Assembly: GCA_009843585.1 (NCBI GenBank)
Contig: VYDC01000233.1
Coordinates: 1 to 25,431, forward strand
DNA length: 25,431 bases
Direction of reading: 5' to 3'
Source of the DNA: Chloroflexota bacterium
Lineage (GTDB): Bacteria; Chloroflexota; Dehalococcoidia; UBA2979
This document shows, one piece after another, positions 18,273 through 25,033 of the stretch. Within the stretch, counting starts at the first letter, position 1. The number at the start of each line of letters is the position of its first letter. A program made the translations under genes and the position numbers. The notes beneath the pieces are model-generated. The model was not told the DNA's origin. It searched no databases and was given only the letters and a program-made list of their open reading frames with translations.

Positions 18273-19723
18273 ACCCCGCCCTCGACTACGAGTACGCGCT
18301 CCTCCTCCCCGAGCTGATCCTGGCCGGAACGGCGGCGCTCGTGCTCTTCGCCGACGCCTTCCGCAGAGAGTTCGGCGTGAGCCGACGCCTCCTGCCGTGG
18401 CTGGCGGTCGCGGGCGCCGTCGTGGCGGGACTCGTCTCGCTCACCTACGCAGGCCGTTCCGAGAACTTCTCCGAGCTCCTCACCGTCGACGACTTCACGA
18501 CCTTCTTCCGCGTCCTCTTCGCCGCGATCCTGGTCGTGCTCGTGCTCGGCTCGCACGAGTTCGTGGAGCGCCACGTCCGCCACGTCGGCGAGTTCTACGC
18601 GCTGCTGCTTCTCGCGACCGTGGGTGCCATCTTCATGTCGGCGGCGCGCGAGCTGATCACTGCCTACATCGCCATCGAGCTCCTCTCCTTCTCGCTCTAC
18701 GTCGCCGTCTCGCTCACGCTTGCCGACCGCCGGTCGGGGGAGGCGAGCCTGAAGTACGTGCTGCTCGGCGGCGTCGCCTCGGCGATGCTGCTCTACGGGC
18801 TCTCCCTCCTCTACGGCGTCGCCGGGTCGACCTACTACGCGGAGATCGCCGAGGCCTTCTCATCGGGCACGGCGGCGTTCGAGTGGGCGCTGGTCCTCGG
18901 CTTGGCGCTCGTCATCGGCGGCCTCGGTTTCAAGGCCTCCGCGGTCCCCTTCCACATGTGGACTCCCGACGCCTATGAGGGCGCCCCGCTCCCCATCACC
19001 GCCTTCCTCTCCGCGACATCGAAGGCGGCGATCGTGGCGCTGCTGCTCCGGGTCTTTGGGGGCCCCCTGCTCCCCGCGATCGACGAGTGGCAGTGGATGG
19101 TGGCGGCGCTCGCTGTGCTGACGATGGCCTTCGGAAACCTGATCGCGCTCCAGCAGAGCAACATCAAGCGCCTTCTCGCCTACTCCTCGATCGGCCAGGT
19201 CGGCTACATGCTGATGGCGGTCACGGCCGTCTCCGCAGAGACCTCGAGCGCGCTCTTGCTCCACATCGCCGGCTACCTCGTGACGAACCTGGCCGTCTTC
19301 GTCGTCGTGATCGCCGTCCACAACCGCACGGGCGATGAGCGCATCGTCGGGTTCCGCGGGCTGGCCGAGACCCAGCCCTTCCTGGCACTGGTGCTCACGG
19401 CGGGCCTCTTCTCGCTCGCCGGCATGCCGCTCCTCGCCGGCTTCGCGACGAAGTTCTTCCTCTTCCAGGCCGTCGCCAGCGAGGGCTTCCTCTGGCTCTC
19501 GGTCGTCGCCGTCATCGCCAGCACGGTCTCTCTCTACTACTACCTGCAGGTCATCCGGCAGATGTACCTCTACCCGCCGGACGCGGACGCGGAGCGCTGG
19601 CGGCCCTCGGTCACGGGTCTGGTCACGACCGGCGGCCTGCTCGCGGGCATGGTCTTCATCGGCCTCTACGCTGGCCCCGTCTTCGAGCTCGCCGACCAGG
19701 CGGCCACGGCGCTCTTCGCGTAG
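18269..19723 (+). CDS. nuoN: NADH-quinone oxidoreductase subunit N
   Basis: The third antiporter-like proton-pumping subunit; 484 residues. YIAIELLSFSLYVAVSL carries the helix-5 Glu, GLGFKASAVPFHMWTPDAYEGAPLPITAFLSATSKAA the Lys channel block, and NIKRLLAYSSIGQVGYMLMA is a family signature. The GTG overlaps the nuoM stop as GTGA. It closes the operon; nuoE, nuoF and nuoG are not found before, within or after it in this window. Confidence 0.97.
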   Translation: MNPALDYEYALLLPELILAGTAALVLFADAFRREFGVSRRLLPWLAVAGAVVAGLVSLTYAGRSENFSELLTVDDFTTFFRVLFAAILVVLVLGSHEFVERHVRHVGEFYALLLLATVGAIFMSAARELITAYIAIELLSFSLYVAVSLTLADRRSGEASLKYVLLGGVASAMLLYGLSLLYGVAGSTYYAEIAEAFSSGTAAFEWALVLGLALVIGGLGFKASAVPFHMWTPDAYEGAPLPITAFLSATSKAAIVALLLRVFGGPLLPAIDEWQWMVAALAVLTMAFGNLIALQQSNIKRLLAYSSIGQVGYMLMAVTAVSAETSSALLLHIAGYLVTNLAVFVVVIAVHNRTGDERIVGFRGLAETQPFLALVLTAGLFSLAGMPLLAGFATKFFLFQAVASEGFLWLSVVAVIASTVSLYYYLQVIRQMYLYPPDADAERWRPSVTGLVTTGGLLAGMVFIGLYAGPVFELADQAATALFA

Positions 19724-19747
19724 CCGACGGGGCCCGGGCGGCTGGGG

Positions 19748-19753
19748 TACACT
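19748..19753 (+). promoter_or_regulatory. possible -10 element (TACACT) for the small-protein/peroxiredoxin unit
   Basis: TACACT lies 24 bases after the nuoN stop and 24 bases before the ATG at 19777. CCGACG (19724-19729) at 18 bases is a fair -35 match. This would let the two-gene unit be expressed separately from complex I. Confidence 0.45.
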
Positions 19754-19776
19754 GCCGCAACGAGGAGGCGCACGGG

Positions 19777-20040
19777 ATGAGCCGACGACTGCTCGCAGGC
19801 ACCCTGGCCGGCGCGGCCGGGGCGTTCCTGCCCGCGGTCGCCGCCGCGCAGGAGAGTCGCGCGCTCGACGCGGGCGATGGTGCGGGCGGCGCCGTGATCC
19901 TCACCGCGGTCGGCATCCTCGCCCTCTTCGCGGCGGCGGGCGTCGGCTATCTCTATCTACGGGCGAACGGTCTGGAGTGGGACTTCCAGCGGAAGGAGCT
20001 GCCTCCGGAGCCGGGCTCCGGCGGACACCACGAGGCCTGA
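19777..20040 (+). CDS. small single-span membrane protein, unknown function
   Basis: An 87-residue protein I cannot assign to a named family. Residues 1-25 look like a signal peptide or first membrane segment (RR, hydrophobic stretch, VAAAQ cleavage-like site). Residues about 38-61 are a clear transmembrane helix, followed by a short cytoplasmic-type tail with GLEWDFQRKELPPEP and terminal HH. GAGGAGG lies 8-9 bases before the ATG, so translation is well supported. It lies 53 bases after nuoN and 22 bases before the selenocysteine peroxiredoxin. It could be an accessory of the respiratory chain or a membrane partner of the peroxiredoxin; position is the only evidence for either. Confidence 0.75.
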   Translation: MSRRLLAGTLAGAAGAFLPAVAAAQESRALDAGDGAGGAVILTAVGILALFAAAGVGYLYLRANGLEWDFQRKELPPEPGSGGHHEA

Positions 20041-20062
20041 GGCAACGGGGAAGGAGCGGCGC

Positions 20063-20521
20063 ATGCTAGCGGTCGGCGACAGGATGCCCGAGTTCAAGCT
20101 GCGGCATCGCGACGGCGACATGACGAACGAGGACTTCGCGGGGTCTCCCGCGGTGATCGCGTTCTACGCCGTCGCATTCACCGGAGGCTGAGAGCGTGAG
20201 ATGAAGGCCTTCCAGGCACTCCTCGGGGAGTTCCAGGAGGCCGGCGCCCGCGTCGTGGGTGTCAGCTCGGATCACGCACCGGCCAACGGCGTCTTCCAGG
20301 ATCAGTGCGAGCTGGAGTTCCCGCTGCTCGCCGACTGGCCGCGCTACCGAACGCTCGATGCCTTCGGCGTCCGCGACGAACGGTTGCCGATCGCGCAGCG
20401 CGTGACGTTCATCTTCGATGGGGAGGGCGTCTGCCGCTACGTGCTGCAGGATCTCGACGAGGTGGAGTACCACGCCTCGGAGGCGCTCAGCTCGGTGAAG
20501 GAGATGGCTGCGGGCAGCTAG
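20063..20521 (+). CDS. selenocysteine-containing peroxiredoxin (in-frame TGA at codon 43)
   Basis: A thiol-peroxidase-type enzyme of the AhpE/BCP-like peroxiredoxin group, expected to reduce peroxides in the cytosol. Read through one TGA (20189-20191), the frame gives 152 residues, a normal length. Before it is VIAFYAVAFTGG, the usual strand leading to the catalytic TxxC; after it, EREMKAFQALLGEF starts the catalytic helix. The TGA is therefore codon 43, exactly the peroxidatic position (Thr40-Gly-Gly-Sec43). The conserved catalytic Arg is Arg113 in AQRVTFIFD. Cys82 and Cys124 remain; neither is in the usual place for a resolving Cys, so a 1-Cys-like or external-thiol mechanism is likely. GGAAGGAG is 6-7 bases before the ATG. 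An internal ATG at 20201 (Met47) would yield an inactive fragment. No selA, selB, selC or selD is in the window. Confidence 0.9.
20206..20242 (+). promoter_or_regulatory. candidate bacterial SECIS hairpin
   Basis: Starting 15 bases after the TGA, an imperfect hairpin can form with 14 base pairs. GGCCT (20206-20210) pairs with AGGCC (20238-20242), CC (20212-20213) with GG (20236-20237), GG (20215-20216) with CC (20233-20234), and ACTCC (20218-20222) with GGAGT (20227-20231). The apical loop is TCGG at 20223-20226. One U is bulged (20211), and there are A-A and C-U mismatches. The loop lies 32-35 bases downstream of the TGA, within the range known for SelB-recognised elements, and has G in its second half. 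Confidence 0.6.
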
Positions 20522-20545
20522 GAGCCCGCTCCGGGGCCTTACGGC

Positions 20546-21373
20546 TCAGAAGAGCTCGGCATCCGGGCCGAACCACTCGAAGATCAGGCGATTCAGGGAG
20601 CCGTCCTCCCGCATGGAGGCGAGCGCCTGCTCGATCCTCTCTCTGAGTTCGCCCGCGCCCTCGCGCAGGCCGAGGCCGATGCCTCTGTCCAGCGTCACGC
20701 TGGGCCCGACGACCGCCAGCGCGCCTGCGCTGGCCGCGATGCTCTCACGTGCGAAGCCGAGATCGACCAGCGCGGCATCCGCCTCGCCCCCGAGCACGGC
20801 CTCGAGCAGGCCGGCGGGAGAATCGTACTCCCGGAACTCCGCGCCGGCCTCGGCCAGGTAGTCGGAGTGGACCGTCGCGGCCTGCGCCGCGACGGTGCCG
20901 TCGATCACGTCGTCGCCTGAGCCGGCCGGCGCCAGATAGACCGACGGGGCCGGGGGCAGGTACGGCCCCGCGAAGTCGATCACCCGGTCGCGCTCCTCGG
21001 TGATGCTCATCCCGGCCAGGATCGCGTCGATCTCGCCCTCGACGAGCGAGGGGATCAGGCCCTCCCAGTCGGTGATCACCCACACGCAGTCGAGGTCGGC
21101 CCGGCGGCAGAGCTCGTCGCCCAGCTCTCTCTCGAAGCCCGTGACCTCGCCGCTCTCGTCGAGGAAGTTGAAGGGAGGGTAGTTGCCGTCGGTGCCGATG
21201 CGGAGGTCACCGGCGCTGCCGGTACAGGCCAGCGGCGCCGCCGAGAGCAGGGCGAGGGCGAGGATCGCCGTCGCGGCGAGCCATCCGGCCGCGCTCGAGG
21301 TGACGCCCCGCGGCGACCGGCCGCCGCGCGCTGCCTCGCCTGAGGACGTCTCCGCGGGCGCGTGACCCGACAT
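20546..21373 (-). CDS. family 3 extracellular solute-binding protein (amino-acid type)
   Basis: A periplasmic-type binding protein of 275 residues, the kind that delivers polar amino acids to ABC importers. LRIGTDGNYPPFNFLDESGEVTGFERELGDEL (residues 57-88) is the family opening, followed by WEGLIPSLVEGEIDAILAGMSITEERDRVIDFAGPY. An N-terminal hydrophobic segment (about 29-49) ends at Cys50, suggesting a lipoprotein, but the residues before Cys are P-L-A rather than a standard lipobox. AGGAGG lies 6 bases before the ATG. No ABC permease or ATPase of the amino-acid type is next to it, so it is an orphan here. Its 3' end faces the peroxiredoxin gene with 24 bases between stop codons. Confidence 0.88.
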   Translation of the reverse strand: MSGHAPAETSSGEAARGGRSPRGVTSSAAGWLAATAILALALLSAAPLACTGSAGDLRIGTDGNYPPFNFLDESGEVTGFERELGDELCRRADLDCVWVITDWEGLIPSLVEGEIDAILAGMSITEERDRVIDFAGPYLPPAPSVYLAPAGSGDDVIDGTVAAQAATVHSDYLAEAGAEFREYDSPAGLLEAVLGGEADAALVDLGFARESIAASAGALAVVGPSVTLDRGIGLGLREGAGELRERIEQALASMREDGSLNRLIFEWFGPDAELF

Positions 21374-21454
21374 GCGAGGCCTCCTGACGGCTCCCGCGGG
21401 GCGCGGGATGGACGCCGGGCGCGGCGCGTGGAGCGTTCGCGAGCCTCGGCGCGC

Positions 21455-21922
21455 CTACTCGGCCTGCACCGGGAAGGCGCGCGTCGCCTCCTCGATTTCC
21501 TGGGCGCGCTTCTCGAGCAGACCCAGCCGCTCGCGCAGCTCCTCGTGCATCTCGGAGAGCTGCTGGCTCTTGTGCTCCACGATCTCGAGCTGGCGCCGGG
21601 TGGCGTCTATCACGAGTTGGACGCGCTCGCGGCGCGCCGGGAGCTCACGGTCGGGGCGGAACGTCGCGCGGATCTGCGCGCGCAGCTGCTCGGCGTCCAC
21701 CATCTCCTTGATCTCGGCGAGGCTCAGGCCGAGCAGCTCCTGAAGCTTCTTGATCAGGCCGACCCGCTCGATGTCGTTCTCGGAGTAGAGGCGAAACCCC
21801 CCCTCCAGCCGTGCTGTGGGGGTGATGAGGCCGCGCTCCTCGTAGAAGCGTAGCGTGCGCTGCGTGACGCCCGTGCGCTCGGCGACTTCGCCGATCTGGT
21901 AACGCCGGCCCTCGTCGTCCAC
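21455..21922 (-). CDS. MerR family transcriptional regulator
   Basis: A 155-residue DNA-binding regulator. Residues 8-35 (YQIGEVAERTGVTQRTLRFYEERGLI) are the winged helix-turn-helix of the MerR family, with GGFRLYSENDIERVGLIKKL following as the wing and second helices. The remainder is a long charged coiled coil (about residues 95-150) for dimerisation. There are no cysteines, so a metal- or thiol-sensing effector site of the MerR/CueR/SoxR type is not supported and the effector is unknown. The GTG start has GGGGAGG about 4-5 bases upstream. It lies 81 bases upstream of the solute-binding protein gene on the same strand and could control it; no palindromic operator was recognised. Confidence 0.9.
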   Translation of the reverse strand: MDDEGRRYQIGEVAERTGVTQRTLRFYEERGLITPTARLEGGFRLYSENDIERVGLIKKLQELLGLSLAEIKEMVDAEQLRAQIRATFRPDRELPARRERVQLVIDATRRQLEIVEHKSQQLSEMHEELRERLGLLEKRAQEIEEATRAFPVQAE

Positions 21923-22039
21923 GTGGCCTCCCCGGCCGGCTCCGCCCGTCGGCGTGGCCGGGGAAATCGTAGGGAGCGCCGATCCTGGCCGTCAAGGAAG
22001 GGCGCGCCCCGTGCCCTGGGTGCCGCGCGGGACGGGGGG

Positions 22040-22786
22040 TCAGTCGTCGTCGTCCTCACCGCCGCTCCAGCCGGGAAGCCCCGGCAGCAGTGCGTCCGCC
22101 CGCCCGCGCTCCCGCTCGGGAGGCGGGGGGACCGATGCGACCGCGAGGACCGCCTCCTCCGTCCGTCCCGAGGCGACGATGAGTATCGGTGCGCCCGAGT
22201 CTCGCCACGCCGCGAGTGTCCCGGGCTCGATCACGCTGCTGTCGTCTCGCGCGTCGATGGCAAGCGGGGCGCGGAGCAGCGCGGAGCGCCGCCGCATCGT
22301 CGCGAGGGCGCGCGCCGAGAGGCGGCCCCCCTCGGTCGTCACGGGCGGCGGCTCGATCAGGGCGGCGTCGGGCTCGAGCATGGCGATCGCCCGCACGCTC
22401 GCCTCGTCGACCTCCTCGCCGAGTTGGGGAACCCGTCCCAGATGCGGGCTCGCGACCGCGGCCGCCTCGGTGAGCCGGTCGTCGAAGACGAGGAAATCGA
22501 TCCCCGCCTCGACAAGAGCATCCGCATCGTCCCCGGTCGCGCCCGCCAGCACGCAACCGACGGGGCGGGCGCCCGCGGCGGAGACGACCCGCGCCGCGCC
22601 ATCGGTCGGCCCGGCGTAGAGGAGGGCTCCGGCCCCGGCCCCGACGGCCGCCTGGGCCTCCGCCTCGCCGTCGACCAGCGCCACGCCCACGATGGCGGGC
22701 TGAGCGGGCTCGGCCTCCCGGCCGAAGCCGATCGCCTGCGGGCGCGGCCGGGCCGTCCTGCGCACGAGCTCTCGCAGCCTGCTCAT
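22040..22786 (-). CDS. hypothetical protein, repeated beta/alpha pattern
   Basis: A 248-residue protein not assigned to a known family. After a basic N-terminus (RLRELVRRTARPRP), residues 30-220 alternate hydrophobic strands and Ala-rich helices: IVGVALVDG, GAGALLYAG, PVGCVLAG, GIDFLVFDD, DAALIEPPP, APLAIDARD, APILIVASG. That pattern fits a TIM-barrel-like fold. The segment DARDDSSVIEPGTLAAW may line an active site, but no catalytic signature is recognisable. The C-terminus ends with an acidic GGEDDDD tail. GGGAG about 5 bases before the ATG supports the start. It precedes merR by 117 bases on the same strand and follows the tRNA gene. Codon phase and GC pattern look like the neighbours, so it is a real gene. 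Confidence 0.7.
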   Translation of the reverse strand: MSRLRELVRRTARPRPQAIGFGREAEPAQPAIVGVALVDGEAEAQAAVGAGAGALLYAGPTDGAARVVSAAGARPVGCVLAGATGDDADALVEAGIDFLVFDDRLTEAAAVASPHLGRVPQLGEEVDEASVRAIAMLEPDAALIEPPPVTTEGGRLSARALATMRRRSALLRAPLAIDARDDSSVIEPGTLAAWRDSGAPILIVASGRTEEAVLAVASVPPPPERERGRADALLPGLPGWSGGEDDDD

Positions 22787-22832
22787 GATCGCTCCCGGTA
22801 GGCGGATCCGTCCGGGCGGGGGACGCGCGTGA

Positions 22833-22907
22833 TGGAGCCGGCGGGGGGACTCGAACCCTCGGCCTGCTGTTTACGAAACAGCTGCTCTGCCACTGAGCTA
22901 CGCCGGC
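22833..22907 (-). tRNA. tRNA-Thr (anticodon CGT)
   Basis: The minus strand folds into a complete cloverleaf. The 7-bp acceptor stem is GCCGGCG/CGCCGGC, the D arm GCTC-AGTGGCA-GAGC, the anticodon stem GCTGT/ACAGC with loop TTCGTAA giving CGT, and the T arm contains GGTTCGAGTCC. The discriminator is U and the CCA end is encoded in the DNA (22835-22833). It reads ACG codons, which should be frequent in this GC-rich genome. Confidence 0.96.
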
Positions 22908-22916
22908 GCGCCCCCA

Positions 22917-22922
22917 ATGCTA
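22917..22922 (-). promoter_or_regulatory. possible -10 element for the tRNA gene
   Basis: TAGCAT on the minus strand ends 9 bases before the tRNA 5' end, an appropriate distance for a short 5' leader. TCGGGG lies 17 bases further upstream as a poor -35. The rest of the 161-base gap (22908-23068) holds nothing recognisable. Confidence 0.4.
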
Positions 22923-23068
22923 TCACCAGATGCGGGCGACCCCGAGCGGCGCTCGCCCGGCACCCGGACCGTGACGGGAGCCCCTGGCACCCGGCGGTGA
23001 TGCGCCCGGCCTCGGACCCGCCTGACGCCGACGGTCGTCTGCATCGACCTTGTTCCCGCCCGGGGCTC

Positions 23069-23788
23069 CTAGAGATCCCGTCTGCGGAAGACGGTGAAGG
23101 CGGCCGTGACGCCGAGCGTGCAGACGAGCCCGTAGGTGGCCAGCACCACGCCCGCTCGCCACGCCGTCGTCTCGCCGCGGAAGGTTGCGGCGAGATCGGT
23201 GAGGACGCCCCAGCCGCTCAGCCAGGAGAGGCCGACGACGTAGAGAGCGCCGCCCAGCAGGGCGGACGCGGCGAGCGCTATCAGCGCGGCGAAGTACGAG
23301 TTGTGCAGGAGCGTGGAGAGTGCGATCGCCACCGCCAGCACCGAGAGCAGCACGGAGATCACCATCAGCGATCCGCTAATCACGCCCGCCGTCGACGTGT
23401 CGGGCTCGGAGGAGTAGCGGAGGATGAGGTGTGAGAAGGGGGCCATCACCGCTGCGAGCACGACGACGGCCGTTGCCAGGCGCGAGGTCACCTTGGCCGC
23501 GACGTATTCGGTGCGCGTCACCGAGCGGGCGAGGATCGAGTCGGAGGCGATCGCCGACTCGCCGGAGACGGAGGTGCCGCCGACGACGGCGATGGCAAGC
23601 GCCGACACCGGCGCGAGGATCAGCGCGACGTAGACGGCGAGCGTCTCCGACGCCTTCTCCTCTTGGCTCGCCGCGACGGCGACGAAGAAGAGCGCCGCGA
23701 GCACGAGCAGCGCGGTCCAGATCCGCAGCAGCCACGAGTACGCGAGCTGGACGACGTCGTAGCGCAGGATGGCGAGGTAGGCCTGCAC
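23069..23788 (-). CDS. ABC-2 type transporter permease
   Basis: A 239-residue polytopic membrane protein with about six hydrophobic helices, consistent with the ABC-2/NosY-like permease group. N-terminal AILRYDVVQLAYSWLLRIW is a cytoplasmic lead-in helix. ILARSVTRTEYVAAKV is the typical motif of this group (R-SVTR-EYV-AK), in the loop between helices 2 and 3. The protein ends FRRRDL, like many homologs. The GTG start has GAGAGGAT upstream. It lies 65 bases after the ABC ATPase gene on the same strand and probably forms the exporter with it. The substrate is unknown. Confidence 0.88.
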   Translation of the reverse strand: MQAYLAILRYDVVQLAYSWLLRIWTALLVLAALFFVAVAASQEEKASETLAVYVALILAPVSALAIAVVGGTSVSGESAIASDSILARSVTRTEYVAAKVTSRLATAVVVLAAVMAPFSHLILRYSSEPDTSTAGVISGSLMVISVLLSVLAVAIALSTLLHNSYFAALIALAASALLGGALYVVGLSWLSGWGVLTDLAATFRGETTAWRAGVVLATYGLVCTLGVTAAFTVFRRRDL

Positions 23789-23853
23789 GGGGGATCCTCT
23801 CCCGTTCCTCTCGTCGCGTCGTGCTCAGCGAGCCCGGAAGCCGCAGCGGCTGC

Positions 23854-24930
23854 TCATCCGGTCTCGACCGAGAGGGGCCGATCGGCCTCCGGCGGCCGGT
23901 CGGCGGTGAGAGGGGGGAGCGCCTCCCCGTCGCGGTCGGGGCCCTCCTGCGAGGCCGACCACGCCGCGAGACGCTGGATGCCGCGCGAGCGGTCCTCCTC
24001 CAGGCGGTCGAGGAAGGCGTCCTCGATTTCGTCCGCCCCGGTGTTGAGGTGGAGGAGCTCGACGCCCGTCCTGGCGATGAGCTGAAGTACGCGCCCGACG
24101 TACTCCTCGAGCGGGTGCGTCCCGAGGAAGGTGATGCGGAACTCGTTCCCCATCCGCTGCCAGCTGAGCGAGGAGTATTCGTCGAGCGTCGGCACCTGCT
24201 CGGCGAAAGCCGCGATGTCGCCGTCGAGCTCGAGCGAGATCGTCCCCTGCCGGGCCAGGCGCCGCATCTCCGACATCGGCCCGGTGTAGATGAGGCGGCC
24301 CTCCGAGATGATGCCGACGTCGGTGCAGACGCGCTCCACATCGCCCAGGATGTGCGTCGCGATGATGATGGTGCGATCGCGCCCGGCGATCTGGCGGATC
24401 GACTCGATGATCTGCTTGCGCCCGGAGGGGTCGAGACCCGAGGTCGGCTCGTCCAGGATGAGCAGCTCGGGGTCGTTCATGAGCGCGGCGGCGATGCCCA
24501 CGCGGGTGAGCATCCCGGTCGAGAAGCCCTCGAGTCGCTGCGAGGCGGCGCTCGTGAGGTCGACCGCCTGCAGCAGTCGGGCGAGCTGGATCTTCGCGCG
24601 CTCGCGCGGCATTCCCAGGATGCTGCCGACGAACTCCAGGTAGCCTATCGGCGTCAGGTGGCGCGGGAAGGTCGGGTTGGTGGGCAGGAAGCCGATGCGG
24701 CGCCTGAGGTCGGCTCGCTCGGGCGTCATCGTCTCCCCGAGCACGGAGAGGCGACCGGCGGTCGGGCGCTGCAGCCCCAGCAGCAGGCGGAAGGTCGTCG
24801 ACTTGCCCGCCCCGTTGGGGCCGACCAGCCCGTACACCGTTCCCTTCTCCACGCGCATGCTGAGCGCGTTGAGCGCTATGTAGCGCTTCTGGTAGATCTT
24901 CGTGAGGTCGGTGGTCTCCACGACCGCCAC
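23854..24930 (-). CDS. ABC transporter ATP-binding protein (ABC-2 exporter type)
   Basis: The ATPase of an export-type ABC system, 358 residues from a GTG at 24930. Walker A GPNGAGKST is at residues 37-45. FSTGMLTRVGIAAAL replaces the usual LSGGQ signature, as is common in this subfamily. LLILDEPTSGLDP is Walker B and D-loop, and IIIATHILGDVERVC holds the switch His. After about residue 220 there is a C-terminal domain of some 130 residues, typical of ABC-2 exporter ATPases. GGAGG lies 6 bases before the GTG; the open frame extends far upstream but lacks family sequence there. It is paired with the permease downstream. Confidence 0.93.
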   Translation of the reverse strand: MAVVETTDLTKIYQKRYIALNALSMRVEKGTVYGLVGPNGAGKSTTFRLLLGLQRPTAGRLSVLGETMTPERADLRRRIGFLPTNPTFPRHLTPIGYLEFVGSILGMPRERAKIQLARLLQAVDLTSAASQRLEGFSTGMLTRVGIAAALMNDPELLILDEPTSGLDPSGRKQIIESIRQIAGRDRTIIIATHILGDVERVCTDVGIISEGRLIYTGPMSEMRRLARQGTISLELDGDIAAFAEQVPTLDEYSSLSWQRMGNEFRITFLGTHPLEEYVGRVLQLIARTGVELLHLNTGADEIEDAFLDRLEEDRSRGIQRLAAWSASQEGPDRDGEALPPLTADRPPEADRPLSVETG

Positions 24931-24965
24931 AGGACGCCTCCTGGCTCTCGGCACGGGTGGTGGGG

Positions 24966-24994
24966 ATCTTAGCAGCGTCGGCACCGGGCTCCAG
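24966..24994 (-). promoter_or_regulatory. predicted promoter of the ABC exporter operon
   Basis: On the minus strand CTGGAG (24994-24989) and TAAGAT (24971-24966) are separated by 17 bases, about 36 bases before the ATPase GTG. They lie in the 103-base divergent gap shared with the gene at 25034. Confidence 0.5.
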
Positions 24995-25020
24995 CGACCG
25001 CCCGCTTTCGTGCGCCCCGG

Positions 25021-25026
25021 TACACT
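25021..25026 (+). promoter_or_regulatory. possible -10 element (TACACT), leaderless arrangement
   Basis: TACACT ends only 7 bases before the ATG at 25034, so transcription would begin at or next to the start codon. No Shine-Dalgarno sequence is present between them, consistent with a leaderless message. Confidence 0.4.
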
Positions 25027-25033
25027 TCGGCCC

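Noticed and set aside
20066..20473. Open antisense frame of 135 codons across the peroxiredoxin
   Set aside because: It has no ribosome site and no recognisable family, while the sense strand gives a clear peroxiredoxin once the TGA is read through. Long antisense frames are common in GC-rich DNA.
20201..20521. Separate 106-codon gene starting at the internal ATG after the TGA
   Set aside because: It lacks a Shine-Dalgarno sequence and would start inside the catalytic helix, without the active-site strand. The upstream frame is continuous with it and has its own strong ribosome site.
20522..20548. Terminator between the peroxiredoxin and solute-binding protein genes
   Set aside because: GAGCC and GGCTC can pair, but the stem is only 5 bp with a long loop and no U-tract, and it enters the neighbouring stop codon.
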